A stretch of 64,000 nucleotides of DNA from contig NZ_LR134313.1 in the NCBI RefSeq assembly GCF_900636765.1, forward strand, positions 2,480,001 to 2,544,000, in the 5' to 3' direction. Shown piece after piece: positions 17,536-26,822 of this stretch. A model generated the notes under the pieces. The model saw only the letters and a list, made by a program, of their open reading frames with translations. It had not been told where the DNA came from and searched no databases. The position numbers and the translations under genes are program-made. This DNA is from Neisseria canis. Its GTDB lineage: Bacteria; Pseudomonadota; Gammaproteobacteria; Burkholderiales; Neisseriaceae. The number at the start of each line of letters is the position of its first letter. Positions within the stretch are counted from its first letter, which is position 1.

Positions 17536-17938
17536 ATTTCTCTCCTTATTTCTATTTCTCGTTAAAAACACACCAATATCGTGCGATAAGCACTAGATAC
17601 ACCGCCTGTGCGCTTCACTCCGATTTTTTTTTATTTTTCTATCATGAATTTAACATTTTTATACAGTTATTGCCAATAAAACTCATAAGCCTAGATATTT
17701 AAACGATAAAACCATCCGCATCCGAATTAACTCAACTATCTTTCAAAAAAACAGCGTCCGGCGCAATATTAAACAGGGGTTTACTGTTAAAATTGCATCA
17801 TTCTGTTGCATCTGATTGATCACAATTCCAAACGTGCCGTTTCCAATCATAAACATACCGGCCTGCCCTGACCCGTGCTTTCAGACAGGCATATTATTCT
17901 TTACCCTGATTTAACATTCTAAAGTTCCGGAGAAATTC
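17536..17938. other. Intergenic region upstream of putA
   Basis: The 403 bases are AT-rich with a T-run near 17627-17638, and contain a reverse DUS (17879-17891) about 50 bases before putA. Divergent promoters for the GlcG-like gene and putA should be here; none was clear enough to place. TGATTGATCACAAT near 17812-17825 is a partly symmetric site of unknown meaning. Confidence 0.5.
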
Positions 17939-20900
17939 ATGTTCGCTTTCGCCCGCACCCAATCCGACCTGCGCAGCCGCATCACAGCCGCTTACCGCCG
18001 CGATGAAACCGAAGCCGTGCAAGACATGCTTCAATGCACCCAAATGTCGCCTGAAGAGCAAAGTGCCGCCGATACCCTTGCCCGCCGTTTGGTAACACAA
18101 GTGCGTGAAAACCGAAAAAAATCATCCGGCGTAGACGCTTTAATGCATGAATTTTCCCTTTCCAGCGAAGAAGGCGTGGCGCTGATGTGTCTGGCCGAAG
18201 CCTTGCTGCGCATTCCCGATAACGCCACCCGCAATAAACTGATTCAAGACAAACTTGCCGACGGCAATTGGAAAAGCCATCTCAACCAAAGCCCTTCCCT
18301 ATTTGTGAACGCCGCAGCCTGGGGTTTGCTGATTACCGGCAAACTCACCACCCCGTCAAGCGAACAAAGCTTGAGCGCTGCACTCACGCGCATGCTGGGA
18401 AAAGGCGGAGAACCTTTAATCCGAAAAGGTGTAGATTACGCCATGCGTATGCTGGGTAAGCAGTTTGTTACCGGGCAAACCATCGAAGAAGCGCTAGAAA
18501 ACGGCAAAGAGCGCGAAAAACTGGGCTACCGTTTCTCTTTCGACATGCTCGGCGAAGCCGCCATGACGCAAGCCGATGCCGACCGCTATTATCAGGATTA
18601 TGTCAACGCCATCCACGCCATAGGCAAAGATGCAGCAGGTGCGGGCGTGTATGAAGGCAACGGCATTTCCGTAAAACTTTCCGCCATCCACCCGCGCTAT
18701 GTGCGCGCCCAGCACGAGCGCGTGATGGCCGAGCTGCTGCCGCGCCTGAAAAACCTGTTTCTGCTGGCCAAACAATACCATATCGGCCTCAACATCGACG
18801 CCGAAGAAGCCAACCGCTTGGAACTGTCGCTTGATTTGATGGAAGCGCTGGTGTCCGATCCCGATTTAGCCGGTTTCAACGGCATCGGCTTTGTGGTGCA
18901 GGCTTATCAAAAGCGCTGCCCGTTTGTGATTGACTATTTAATCGACCTCGCCCGCCGCAACAATCAGAAACTCATGATCCGCTTGGTAAAAGGCGCGTAT
19001 TGGGACAGCGAAATCAAATGGGCGCAGGTAGACGGTATGGACGGCTACCCCGTTTACACCCGCAAAGTGCACACCGACATTTCCTATCTGGCCTGTGCAC
19101 GCAAACTCTTAGCCGCACAAGATGCCGTGTTCCCGCAATTCGCCACCCACAATGCCTACACGCTTTCCGCCATTTACCGGATGGGCGAAGGCAAAGATTT
19201 TGAATTCCAATGCCTGCACGGCATGGGCGAAACGCTGTACGACCAAGTGGTAGGCACGCAAAACTTAGGCCGCCGCGTGCGGATTTACGCGCCGGTGGGC
19301 ACCCACGAAACCCTGCTGGCCTATCTGGTGCGCCGCCTGCTGGAAAACGGTGCGAACTCTTCGTTTGTCAATCAGATTGTCGATGAAAAAATCAGCATCG
19401 GCGAGCTCATCCGCAGCCCGTTCGAAACCATTGCCCAACAAGGCATCCGCCTGCACAGCGCCCTGCCGCTGCCGCACAAACTCTACGGAGCCGCACGCTT
19501 GAATTCTTTAGGCATCGACTTAAGCAACGAAGCCGTATTGCAGCAGTTGCAAACCGATATGAATGCGGCCTCCCAACAAAGTTTTCAGACAGGTTCTTTA
19601 ATCAACGGACAAACCCGCGCTACAGCCGCGCCGCATGAAGTCCGCAACCCCGCCGACCACAGCGACATTGTCGGCACCGCATCTTTTGCCGATGCCGCGC
19701 TGGCAGAAGAAGCCGTTGGCGCCGCTGTTGCCACACAAGCCGCATGGCGCGGCACGCCCGCCGCCGAACGCGCGGTTATTCTGCGCCGCTTCGCCGACCT
19801 GCTCGAAGCGCACACGCCTGCTTTGATGATGCTGGCCGTGCGCGAAGCCGGCAAAACCCTGCAAAACGCCATTGCCGAAGTACGCGAAGCCGTGGATTTC
19901 TGCCGCTACTATGCTAACGAAGCCGAGCAGACTTTACCCGAAGGCAGCTTCGGCGTCGGCACCATCGTCGCCATCAGCCCGTGGAATTTCCCGCTCGCCA
20001 TCTTTACCGGCGAGGTAGCAGCCGCGTTGGCTGCGGGCAATACCGTGGTTGCCAAACCCGCCGAACAAACCAGCCTGATTGCCCATTATGCCGTGCGCCT
20101 TATGCATCAGGCGGGCGTACCCGCCGAAGCGCTGCATTTGGTGCTGGGTGCGGGCGACGTGGGCGCGGCGCTCACCCAAGACCCGCGCATTGACGGCGTG
20201 ATTTTTACCGGTTCCACCGAAGTGGCGCGCCTGATCAACCAAACCCTGGCCAAACACAGCGACAATCCCGTGTTAATCGCCGAAACGGGCGGCCAAAACG
20301 CCATGATTGTCGATTCCACCGCTCTGGCCGAACAAGTGTGCGCCGACGTATTGAGTTCCGCATTCGACAGCGCCGGCCAACGCTGCTCCGCCCTACGCAT
20401 TCTTTGCGTGCAGGAAGATGTGGCTGACCATATGGTTCGGATGATTAAAGGCGCAATGGACGAATTGTGCGTCGGCAATCCGGTGCGCCTGCAAACCGAC
20501 ATCGGCCCCGTAATCAACGCCGAGGCACAGCACAACCTGCAAAGCCATATCGACAAGATGAAAAGCGCAGCCAAATCTTTCCATCAGATACCCCTGTCTG
20601 AAAACGCAAGCAACGCCACCTTTATCGCGCCGGTTATGTTTGAACTGAATAACCTTAACGACTTGCAGCGCGAAGTGTTCGGCCCGGTTTTGCATGTGGT
20701 ACGCTACCGCGCCGATGAACTCGACAGCCTGATTGACCAAATCAACAGCAAAGGCTACGCGCTCACCCACGGCATCCACAGCCGCATCGATAACACGGTC
20801 GAACATATCCGAAGCCGCATCAAAGCAGGCAATATCTATGTCAACCGCAACATCGTCGGCGCCGTGGTCGGCGTGCAGCCCTTCGGCGGACACGGCCTTT

Positions 20901-21541
20901 CCGGCACAGGCCCCAAAGCCGGCGGCCCTTTTTACCTGCAACGCCTAAGCCGTCTGAACACTTGGCGCATTCCGCAGCTGAGCCGCATCGGCCAAGCGGA
21001 TGAGCAGGCTTTGGCCGTACTGCAGAATGTATTGCAGCAACTGCCGCTGCCGCAGAGCGAAAAACTGGCGCTGGCAGGCACACTCGGCCAAGCCCGCATC
21101 CAAACCCTGCGCCATGCCGAACAGGTATTGCCCGGCCCCACAGGCGAGCGAAACGTATTGAGCTGGCGCGCGCCCAAACGCGTGTGGCTTTACGGCGGTG
21201 ATTTGGCTGCCGCGTTCTCCGCCCTGGTTGCATTGGCGGCCAACGGCATCACCACCTTAATCACACCCGATCATCCGCTGGCGGGATATGCGCACCCCTT
21301 AAACGGCTTGGTGCAAGTCAGCAATCATCCCGAAACACTCGGCCTCAGCCATGTTGCCGCGTTAAACCCGCTGCCCGAAAGCGTGAAACTCACTTTGGCG
21401 CATAGCAACGGCCCGCTGATACGCATTTTGCCTGCCGGAAACGGCTTGGATATCCTGCAGATATTCGAAGAAACCGCTTGCAGCACCAACACCACCGCGG
21501 CCGGCGGCAATGCCAGCCTGATGGCAATGGCCGATATGTAA
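17939..21541 (+). CDS. putA: Bifunctional proline dehydrogenase / delta-1-pyrroline-5-carboxylate dehydrogenase
   Basis: Oxidises proline to glutamate in two steps, using FAD and the quinone pool, then NAD+. The 1200-residue protein has the PRODH barrel (about residues 190-500; KGAYWDSEIKWAQ and NAYTLS are FAD/substrate motifs) and the aldehyde dehydrogenase domain (about 570-1020) with SPWNFPLAIFTGEVAAAL, VIFTGSTEVA, Glu782 in AETGGQN and nucleophile Cys816 in DSAGQRCSA. A C-terminal domain follows. It lacks the ribbon-helix-helix DNA-binding domain of E. coli PutA, so it should not repress its own gene. A partial DUS (TTTTCAGACAGG, about 19579) encodes FQTG in the linker between the two enzymes. 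AAGTTCCGGAG precedes the start. Confidence 0.96.
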   Translation: MFAFARTQSDLRSRITAAYRRDETEAVQDMLQCTQMSPEEQSAADTLARRLVTQVRENRKKSSGVDALMHEFSLSSEEGVALMCLAEALLRIPDNATRNKLIQDKLADGNWKSHLNQSPSLFVNAAAWGLLITGKLTTPSSEQSLSAALTRMLGKGGEPLIRKGVDYAMRMLGKQFVTGQTIEEALENGKEREKLGYRFSFDMLGEAAMTQADADRYYQDYVNAIHAIGKDAAGAGVYEGNGISVKLSAIHPRYVRAQHERVMAELLPRLKNLFLLAKQYHIGLNIDAEEANRLELSLDLMEALVSDPDLAGFNGIGFVVQAYQKRCPFVIDYLIDLARRNNQKLMIRLVKGAYWDSEIKWAQVDGMDGYPVYTRKVHTDISYLACARKLLAAQDAVFPQFATHNAYTLSAIYRMGEGKDFEFQCLHGMGETLYDQVVGTQNLGRRVRIYAPVGTHETLLAYLVRRLLENGANSSFVNQIVDEKISIGELIRSPFETIAQQGIRLHSALPLPHKLYGAARLNSLGIDLSNEAVLQQLQTDMNAASQQSFQTGSLINGQTRATAAPHEVRNPADHSDIVGTASFADAALAEEAVGAAVATQAAWRGTPAAERAVILRRFADLLEAHTPALMMLAVREAGKTLQNAIAEVREAVDFCRYYANEAEQTLPEGSFGVGTIVAISPWNFPLAIFTGEVAAALAAGNTVVAKPAEQTSLIAHYAVRLMHQAGVPAEALHLVLGAGDVGAALTQDPRIDGVIFTGSTEVARLINQTLAKHSDNPVLIAETGGQNAMIVDSTALAEQVCADVLSSAFDSAGQRCSALRILCVQEDVADHMVRMIKGAMDELCVGNPVRLQTDIGPVINAEAQHNLQSHIDKMKSAAKSFHQIPLSENASNATFIAPVMFELNNLNDLQREVFGPVLHVVRYRADELDSLIDQINSKGYALTHGIHSRIDNTVEHIRSRIKAGNIYVNRNIVGAVVGVQPFGGHGLSGTGPKAGGPFYLQRLSRLNTWRIPQLSRIGQADEQALAVLQNVLQQLPLPQSEKLALAGTLGQARIQTLRHAEQVLPGPTGERNVLSWRAPKRVWLYGGDLAAAFSALVALAANGITTLITPDHPLAGYAHPLNGLVQVSNHPETLGLSHVAALNPLPESVKLTLAHSNGPLIRILPAGNGLDILQIFEETACSTNTTAAGGNASLMAMADM

Positions 21542-21736
21542 GTTTGCTTTATTCTGGCAAAAAACAGCTGTGAAACCGGCGCCGTATCGGCCGGTTTCAC
21601 AGCTGTTCATTTTCGATATGCTCCGAAATATGGCTGTAATCAAAGCATTCTATTGACCTGAGTCAATGCCGGATAAAAATTATTCACTATAATTACTATG
21701 AACTAATATAAACAAACCGATACTGGGAACACGACC

Positions 21737-21871
21737 ATGGAATTATTGACAGAATTATTCAAATCCCCTGTGGGTATTTTGTCGTTTATCACAATTTTCA
21801 CCGTAATTGTGATTGCAGTATTTTTATTTTTTTGGATCAAAAAACAAGCAGCGCAAACACCGAAGAAATAA
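21737..21871 (+). CDS. DUF3149 single-pass membrane micro-protein
   Basis: A 44-residue protein, MELLTELFKSPVGILSFITI then a long hydrophobic helix ending FLFFWIKKQ and a short polar tail. The layout (amphipathic MELL-ELF start, V-G-x-x-S motif, one transmembrane helix) matches the DUF3149 family of very small proteobacterial proteins, whose function is not known. It stands alone, with a strong rho-independent terminator 36 bases after the stop. No Shine-Dalgarno better than GGGAACACG is seen upstream; TATAAT-like bases lie about 55 bases before the start. Confidence 0.8.
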   Translation: MELLTELFKSPVGILSFITIFTVIVIAVFLFFWIKKQAAQTPKK

Positions 21872-21906
21872 AACCTATCTCTTTCCTCTTGATGTGTGTG
21901 TGTTTG

Positions 21907-21939
21907 GGTGTGGCCGTGCCACACCTCTTTTTTTTTTTT
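21907..21939 (+). terminator. Strong rho-independent terminator after the DUF3149 gene
   Basis: GGTGTGGC and GCCACACC pair around a CGT loop and are followed by TC and a run of about 12 T. Confidence 0.92.
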
Positions 21940-22014
21940 GCATGTTCTACCCTGAATCAAATGCGGCAAACTCTCTTTAAAGCCGCCTCATCCGAATAAG
22001 CGCCAACAGTCAAA

Positions 22015-22046
22015 ATGCCTGTCTGAACAGGTTTTCAGACAAGCAT
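22015..22046. terminator. DUS pair, one arm altered
   Basis: ATGCCTGTCTGAA pairs with TTTCAGACAAGCAT (AAG for AGG). It lies downstream of the minus-strand 102-residue gene. Confidence 0.65.
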
Positions 22047-22070
22047 TTTGACGCTTCGCAACACATCCGG

Positions 22071-22379
22071 TCAACCGCGCATTTTGCGCCATTCCATATA
22101 ATCGCGCAGCGGCGGCATGGGCGGATTGATGCAGTGCGGGCAAATGGCGGTGGTGTCTTCTTCGTCGTCAAACTCGATATGCAACGCATTCGGATCGAAA
22201 CGCGCCTGTTGCGCCACAGCCTGAGCCAGCGCCTGCGCCTGTACCACATCAAACTCGAAAGCTCGGACAATATCCTCCAGCAAACCCTGCTCGGCGGCGG
22301 AAAAGCCGGTTCGGTTTTGTTCGATCAGCCTGATATAGTCGGTGTTGCTGATTTTCTGGTGTAGCAATTCTATAAACAT
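22071..22379 (-). CDS. Uncharacterised 102-residue protein
   Basis: Not recognised. The N-terminal two thirds read as an alpha-helical soluble domain (MFIELLHQKISNTDYIRLIEQ... to ALAQAVAQQARFD); the C-terminus has an acidic turn (FDDEEDT), one CPHC motif that could bind a metal or be redox-active, and a Pro-rich end. No signal peptide or membrane segment. It is on the minus strand, downstream of ppiB's neighbours but separated from ppiB by a DUS pair. Codon use looks like the neighbouring genes, and the frame has no overlap with another believable gene, so I take it as real. Confidence 0.65.
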   Translation of the reverse strand: MFIELLHQKISNTDYIRLIEQNRTGFSAAEQGLLEDIVRAFEFDVVQAQALAQAVAQQARFDPNALHIEFDDEEDTTAICPHCINPPMPPLRDYMEWRKMRG

Positions 22380-22400
22380 GTGCAGCCTTAATAACGATGA

Positions 22401-22431
22401 ATGCCTGTCTGAAACATTTTTCAGACAGGCT
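22401..22431. terminator. Head-to-head DUS pair after ppiB
   Basis: Stem of two DUS 11-12-mers, 17 bases after the ppiB stop on the minus strand; the right arm ends GCTT instead of GCAT. Confidence 0.7.
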
Positions 22432-22447
22432 TGTATTACAAAAGACC

Positions 22448-22939
22448 TTATACAATCTCGGCTTTTTCAATCACCACGTCTTCTACCGGCACGTCATCAT
22501 GGTAGCCGTGGCTTTTGGTTGCCACGCCTTCGATTGCGTCAACCACATCGAAGCCTTCAACCACTTTGCCGAACACGGCATAGCCCCAACCGTGCAGGCT
22601 CGGCTCGGTGTGGTTCAGGAAAGTGTTGTCTTTGGTGTTGATGAAAAATTGTGCGGAAGCGGAATGCGGTGCTTGAGTGCGCGCCATAGCGATGGTGTAT
22701 TTGTCGTTTTTCAAGCCGTTTTGCGCTTCGTTTTGAATCGGCTCGCGGGTTTGCTTTTCTTTCATCCCCGGCTCCATGCCGCCGCCCTGAATCATAAAGC
22801 CTTTGATGACACGGTGGAAAATCACGCCGTCGTAAAAGCCGTCTTTCACATATTGCTCGAAGTTGGCGGCCGTTACCGGTGCTTTGTCGTGATCCAGTTC
22901 CAGAATAATCACGCCTTTGTTGGTGGTTAATTTAATCAT
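22448..22939 (-). CDS. ppiB: Peptidyl-prolyl cis-trans isomerase B (cyclophilin)
   Basis: Cytoplasmic cyclophilin that speeds cis-trans isomerisation of Xaa-Pro bonds during folding. The 163-residue protein has no signal peptide, so it is the PpiB rather than PpiA type. Family motifs: [14 protein letters not shown] with the catalytic Arg in VIFHRV, the [17 protein letters not shown] substrate groove, and the short form [16 protein letters not shown]. Length is as in E. coli PpiB (164). AAGGATAGAGC precedes the start. It has its own DUS terminators on both sides. Confidence 0.95.
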   Translation of the reverse strand: MIKLTTNKGVIILELDHDKAPVTAANFEQYVKDGFYDGVIFHRVIKGFMIQGGGMEPGMKEKQTREPIQNEAQNGLKNDKYTIAMARTQAPHSASAQFFINTKDNTFLNHTEPSLHGWGYAVFGKVVEGFDVVDAIEGVATKSHGYHDDVPVEDVVIEKAEIV

Positions 22940-23010
22940 TGCTCTATCCTTAGTTTATTGCAAACGGGTTGAATGTCCCGAAACACATGGGGCTGCCGCC
23001 GCAATATTCA

Positions 23011-23043
23011 ATGCCTGTCTGAAAATATTTTTCAGACAGGCAT
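23011..23043. terminator. Head-to-head DUS pair after narK2
   Basis: ATGCCTGTCTGAAAA and TTTTCAGACAGGCAT, 14 bases past the narK2 stop. Confidence 0.75.
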
Positions 23044-23056
23044 CCGAAAGCGTAAG

Positions 23057-24439
23057 CTAGCATTTGGCTTCGGCACCGCTGCGCATGTAATACCACCAGT
23101 TAATCACACAGCATAAAGCATAGAAAGCAATGAAAAGATACAGCGCGGCGTTCACGCTGCCGGTCATTTCTATCGACGTACCATAGCTTTTCGGAACCAA
23201 GAAGCCGCCGTAAGCGGCAAATGCTGCGGTAAAACCAATCACAGCCGCGCCTTCTTTAGTGGCATCTTGCAAGGCCTGCTCTTTGCTTTTCACACCTTGC
23301 AAAGCAAGCTGCTCGTGCATATTGAGGAAAATCACCGGCACCTGCATAAAGGTTGAGCCGTTGCCCAAGCCGGTTAAGGCAAACAAGGCCATAAAGCAGG
23401 CAAAGAAGCCCCAGAAACTGCCGCCCTGACCGTTGGTCGGTAAAAATGCCAACACACCGAACACGGCGATAATCATGCCGGTGAACACCAATTGGGTGAT
23501 TTTGGCGCCGCTTTTAATCTTATCCGAAATCCAGCCGCCGAGCGGGCGCACCAGCGCGCCGACCAACGGGCCTAAAAACGCATATTTCACCGGATCCACT
23601 TCAGGAAACTGGCCTTTAATCAACAGCGGAAAGCCGGCGGAAAAACCGATAAACGAGCCGAACGTGCCCAAATAAAGAATACACATCAACCAGTTGTGTT
23701 TGCGCTTGAAAATTACCGACTGCTCTTTGAAGCTGGCTCTGGCGCTGGCTAAATCGTTCATGCCGAACCAGGCGGCCAATGTCGACAAGACAATAAACGG
23801 CACCCAGATAAAGCCTGCGTTTTGCAGCCAAATCTGCTTGGTTTCATCGCCTTTTACCCAAGTTTGCGCTTCACCGCCCAATGCGCCGAACAGGCCCGCG
23901 GTAATCACCAACGGCACGGTAAACTGCACCACCGATACGCCCAAATTGCCCAAACCCGCATTCAAACCAAGCGCCGTGCCCTTTTCCGCTTTCGGAAAAA
24001 AGAAACTGATATTGGCCATGCTGGAAGAGAAGTTGCCGCCGCCGAAGCCGCACAGCAAAGCCAAAAGCGCCATCAGAAAATAGCTGGTATCGGAGTTCTG
24101 CACGGCAAAGCCCAAGCCGATAGCAGGTAAAAGCAGGCTGGCGGTAGAAATCGCCGTCCACTTGCGGCCGCCGAATATCGGCACCATAAACGAATAGAAA
24201 ATCCGCAAAGTCGCGCCGGATAAAGCGGGCAACGCCGCCAGCCAGAACAATTGGTTGGGTGTGTATTGAAACCCGATATTGGGCAGGTTGACCACCGCTA
24301 CGCTCCACACCTGCCACATGGCAAACGCCAGCAACAACGCGGGAATGGAAATCCACAAATTGCGCCGCGCAATCGGCCTGCCTGTTTTTTCCCAAAATTC
24401 CTTATCTTCGGGGCGCCAATCTTGAATGGTATAGCTCAT
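23057..24439 (-). CDS. narK2: Nitrate/nitrite transporter, NarK2 type
   Basis: Inner-membrane major facilitator protein of the nitrate/nitrite porter family, with 12 hydrophobic segments in 460 residues. The nitrate signature is visible as GFGGGNFSSSMANISFFFPK in helix 5, and the charged loop after helix 4 and LGPLVGALVRPLGGWISDKI after helix 7 are typical. The N-terminal WRPEDKEFWEKTGRPIARRNLWISI is shared with NarK2-type nitrate/nitrite antiporters. It follows narK1 by 17 bases, so the two are one operon. The window has no nitrate reductase genes. Type assignment 1 versus 2 is from sequence style only. Confidence 0.85.
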   Translation of the reverse strand: MSYTIQDWRPEDKEFWEKTGRPIARRNLWISIPALLLAFAMWQVWSVAVVNLPNIGFQYTPNQLFWLAALPALSGATLRIFYSFMVPIFGGRKWTAISTASLLLPAIGLGFAVQNSDTSYFLMALLALLCGFGGGNFSSSMANISFFFPKAEKGTALGLNAGLGNLGVSVVQFTVPLVITAGLFGALGGEAQTWVKGDETKQIWLQNAGFIWVPFIVLSTLAAWFGMNDLASARASFKEQSVIFKRKHNWLMCILYLGTFGSFIGFSAGFPLLIKGQFPEVDPVKYAFLGPLVGALVRPLGGWISDKIKSGAKITQLVFTGMIIAVFGVLAFLPTNGQGGSFWGFFACFMALFALTGLGNGSTFMQVPVIFLNMHEQLALQGVKSKEQALQDATKEGAAVIGFTAAFAAYGGFLVPKSYGTSIEMTGSVNAALYLFIAFYALCCVINWWYYMRSGAEAKC

Positions 24440-24456
24440 CTCGAAACCTCCTCAAA

Positions 24457-25686
24457 TTATTCGGCCGCAGGGCGTTTGGCTTTGAATGAAAAGTGCATCC
24501 AAATCAGCGATACACACACTGTTCCGTAAAGCAGCATAAAGCTGGTGGAGCGGATGCCGGTCCAGTCTTCCAGAAATCCGAACATAATCGGCAGCAAAAA
24601 ACCGCCCAAACCGCCCGCCAAACCGACAATGCCGGAAACCGCGCCGATATTGTCGGGATAATCGTCGGCCACAAATTTGAATACGGAAGCCTTGCCCACC
24701 GCCATCGCCACGCCCACGGTAAACATCAGGATGGTGAAAACCACCACGTTCAGGCCGATGTGCAGGCTAACTTCACCTTTGGTGGTATGAATCACCAAGT
24801 CGGTTTGCGGATAAGACAAAATAAAGAAGCACACCCAACAAATCCACATTACCGCCCAAGTAACCTTATATGCGCCGAATTTATCGGAAAAATAGCCGCC
24901 CAAAGCACGCAACACACCGCCCGGCAGCGAGAAACACGCAGCAAGGAAAGCCGCGGTTTGCAGGCTCAAGCCGTATTCGCCCACATAATATTTGGTCATC
25001 CACAAAGCCAGCGCCACATAACCGCCGAACACCACGGAATAATATTGGCTGTAACGCAGCACGCCCGGGTCTTTCAAAAGCGCGAGCTGCTGCCCCAAAG
25101 TTACCGAAGAAGAAACCTGATGGCTTTTGTCGCTGTAAGAGGTAAACCAAAACAACACCGCAGTACTCAGCATAATCGCCGCATACACGGTGGGCACGAG
25201 ATGCCAAGTACCGTAGGCAATCAGCGCGGGTGCCAAAAATTTATTTAATGCGGAACCGGCATTACCCGCACCGAACACACCCATAGCCATGCCCTGCCGG
25301 TCTTTCGGAAACCAGCGCGCCACATAAGGCGTGCCCACCGAAAACGAACCGCCGGCCAAACCCATTACCAAGCCGATAACCAGAAAATGCCAAAACTGAT
25401 TGGCGTACTGCATCAAATAAATCGCCGGCACACAGGCAACCATTAACAAAAACAACACGATTCTGCCGCCGTAGCGGTCGGTCCAGATACCCAAAGGCAC
25501 CCGTACCAGCGAGCCGGAAAGCACCGGCGTGGCCGCCAAAATACCGAATTCGGCTTCAGACAGGCCCAATTCATTTTTAATCGGAATGCCCACCACGGCC
25601 AACATCATCCAAATCATGAAGCAGACCGTAAACGAGAGCGTACTGGATATCAAAACGGAATATCGTTTGTATTGTAAGGAAGCCAT
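24457..25686 (-). CDS. narK1: Nitrate/nitrite transporter, NarK1 type
   Basis: Second major facilitator protein of the NNP family, 409 residues, 12 membrane segments. Motifs are ATPVLSGSLVRVPLGIWTDRYGGR (helix 2-3) and the signature-like GLAGGSFSVGTPYVARWFPKDRQGMAMG (helix 5). Shorter and more basic than its partner, it resembles the NarK1 type thought to be a proton-linked nitrate importer; the NarK1-NarK2 order is the same as in denitrifiers where the two may be fused. AAGGAAGCC-like bases precede the start. No FNR box (TTGAT-N4-ATCAA) was found in the 265 bases upstream. Confidence 0.85.
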   Translation of the reverse strand: MASLQYKRYSVLISSTLSFTVCFMIWMMLAVVGIPIKNELGLSEAEFGILAATPVLSGSLVRVPLGIWTDRYGGRIVLFLLMVACVPAIYLMQYANQFWHFLVIGLVMGLAGGSFSVGTPYVARWFPKDRQGMAMGVFGAGNAGSALNKFLAPALIAYGTWHLVPTVYAAIMLSTAVLFWFTSYSDKSHQVSSSVTLGQQLALLKDPGVLRYSQYYSVVFGGYVALALWMTKYYVGEYGLSLQTAAFLAACFSLPGGVLRALGGYFSDKFGAYKVTWAVMWICWVCFFILSYPQTDLVIHTTKGEVSLHIGLNVVVFTILMFTVGVAMAVGKASVFKFVADDYPDNIGAVSGIVGLAGGLGGFLLPIMFGFLEDWTGIRSTSFMLLYGTVCVSLIWMHFSFKAKRPAAE

Positions 25687-25903
25687 GCTATTTACCTTTT
25701 AGGCATCTGGTTTAAGTTCCCGAACAAGCGCCGCCACACGACATCTTATTCATCTGAACATAACCTTACGCCAAGCGCACTTCCATTTACATTATTACAA
25801 AGCACGGCTCAGGCAGCATGTAGAACTAGAGCACCGATACGCCACATGAATGCCGGGCTAATGAAAAAGAACTAGAGCATGTTGTCAGTATGTAAAAACA
25901 ACA

Positions 25904-25933
25904 ATGCCTGTCTGAAAACTTTCAGACAGGCAT
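25904..25933. terminator. Head-to-head DUS pair
   Basis: A 12-bp stem with a minimal loop, downstream of the minus-strand Ala/Pro-rich gene and upstream of narK1. Confidence 0.7.
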
Positions 25934-25951
25934 TGTCGGGCACTATAAAGA

Positions 25952-26332
25952 TTATTGTGCAGCCGGAGCCACATTGATGCCGCCCTCGGCAGGCGCGGCC
26001 GGAACCATCGCACCTTCGGCCGGCAACGCAGGCGGCGCATCTACCTGCACGGGCGTGGTGTCAACCGGAGCAATCGGCGCATCCGAGCCGGCAGGCGCAG
26101 CTTCCACGGCAGCACCCGCAGCCGGAGCAGCAGCAGGAATACCGGCGGCATTCGGATCAAACTGGAATTTCACGCTGTCGTCATTTTTAGAGCTGCGGGT
26201 GATGCTATCGTTTTCCACAGCCTGCAAACCCGGAATGTCGCTCGGCACGCCTTCGGCAGGTGTTTGCGCATTAGCCAATGCGCTGCCCAAAGCAGCTACT
26301 GCGGCCAAAGACATTACGATACTTTTTTTCAT
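25952..26332 (-). CDS. Secreted Ala/Pro-rich protein of unknown function
   Basis: A 126-residue protein with a clear signal peptide (MKKSIVMSLAAVAALGSALANA, cleavage before QTPAEG). The first 35 mature residues are ordinary (SDIPGLQAVENDSITRSSKN), while the rest is almost wholly Ala, Pro, Gly, Val and acidic residues (AAAPAAGAAVEAAP and similar), so it is probably extended or disordered in the periplasm. No cysteine for lipidation and no recognised domain. It is monocistronic, with AAAGGAATCTTC before the start. Such low-complexity tails often act as spacers, but nothing here shows that. Confidence 0.72.
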   Translation of the reverse strand: MKKSIVMSLAAVAALGSALANAQTPAEGVPSDIPGLQAVENDSITRSSKNDDSVKFQFDPNAAGIPAAAPAAGAAVEAAPAGSDAPIAPVDTTPVQVDAPPALPAEGAMVPAAPAEGGINVAPAAQ

Positions 26333-26822
26333 GAAGATTCCTTTCTTATCTACTTCAAAGGACAGCAGCCGCTCCGCTCTATCCGGAAATGCGGCGCTTA
26401 TCCCGATTCTCTCTGTTTAGTTTAAATATTCTGTTTTGCGGTTAGGGCATTCTTGGAAAAAACCGAATCCCCCAATCCTTTACGGCACATAAACTTTCTT
26501 TACTTGATACAAAGCGGCAAAGCGCAGCAGAAATAAAGCTATTTGCCGTAAACACTCATCCGAACATTTTCAGACAGGCTCCGTTTTGGAGCATTCAAGC
26601 TGATTTAAGTTTTTCAAGAATCATTAAACAAACTCAAGTTTGCGGCAAGATTTCGTTAACCGCTTTCTTTTTAAAAGAATAAATCTGCTGCAAATGCCTG
26701 CCTGAAAAAAGTTTCAGACAGGCATTCGTCCCAAACTATCACCAAAGAAAACAAAAACGATTTGCATTTAAAAAAAGAAAGCGCGATAATTTACATATCT
26801 TAAAAATCCGCATGCATTAAAT
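26333..26822. other. Intergenic region upstream of efeU
   Basis: The 490 bases contain a single reverse DUS (26569-26580), a DUS pair with one altered arm (26694-26725: ATGCCTGCCTGAA and TTTCAGACAGGCAT) and the efeU promoter. No gene is seen. Confidence 0.55.
26762..26790 (+). promoter_or_regulatory. Putative efeU promoter
   Basis: TTGCAT (26762-26767) and GATAAT (26785-26790) are spaced by 17 bases, 33 bases before the efeU start. The -10 overlaps GATAATTTACATATC, which has loose similarity to a Fur box; this is too weak to call iron control. Confidence 0.45.

Noticed and set aside
21928..21939. T-run as a phase-variation tract
   Set aside because: It directly follows a strong GC-rich stem, so it is the U-tract of a terminator and lies outside any gene.
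25687..25903. FNR or NarP site upstream of narK1
   Set aside because: No TTGAT-N4-ATCAA or paired heptamer was found. GAACTAGAGCA occurs twice (near 25821 and 25869), but its meaning is unknown.
26762..26800. Fur box over the efeU promoter
   Set aside because: GATAATTTACATATC matches the 19-bp consensus too poorly to be claimed; footprinting or a profile scan would be needed.
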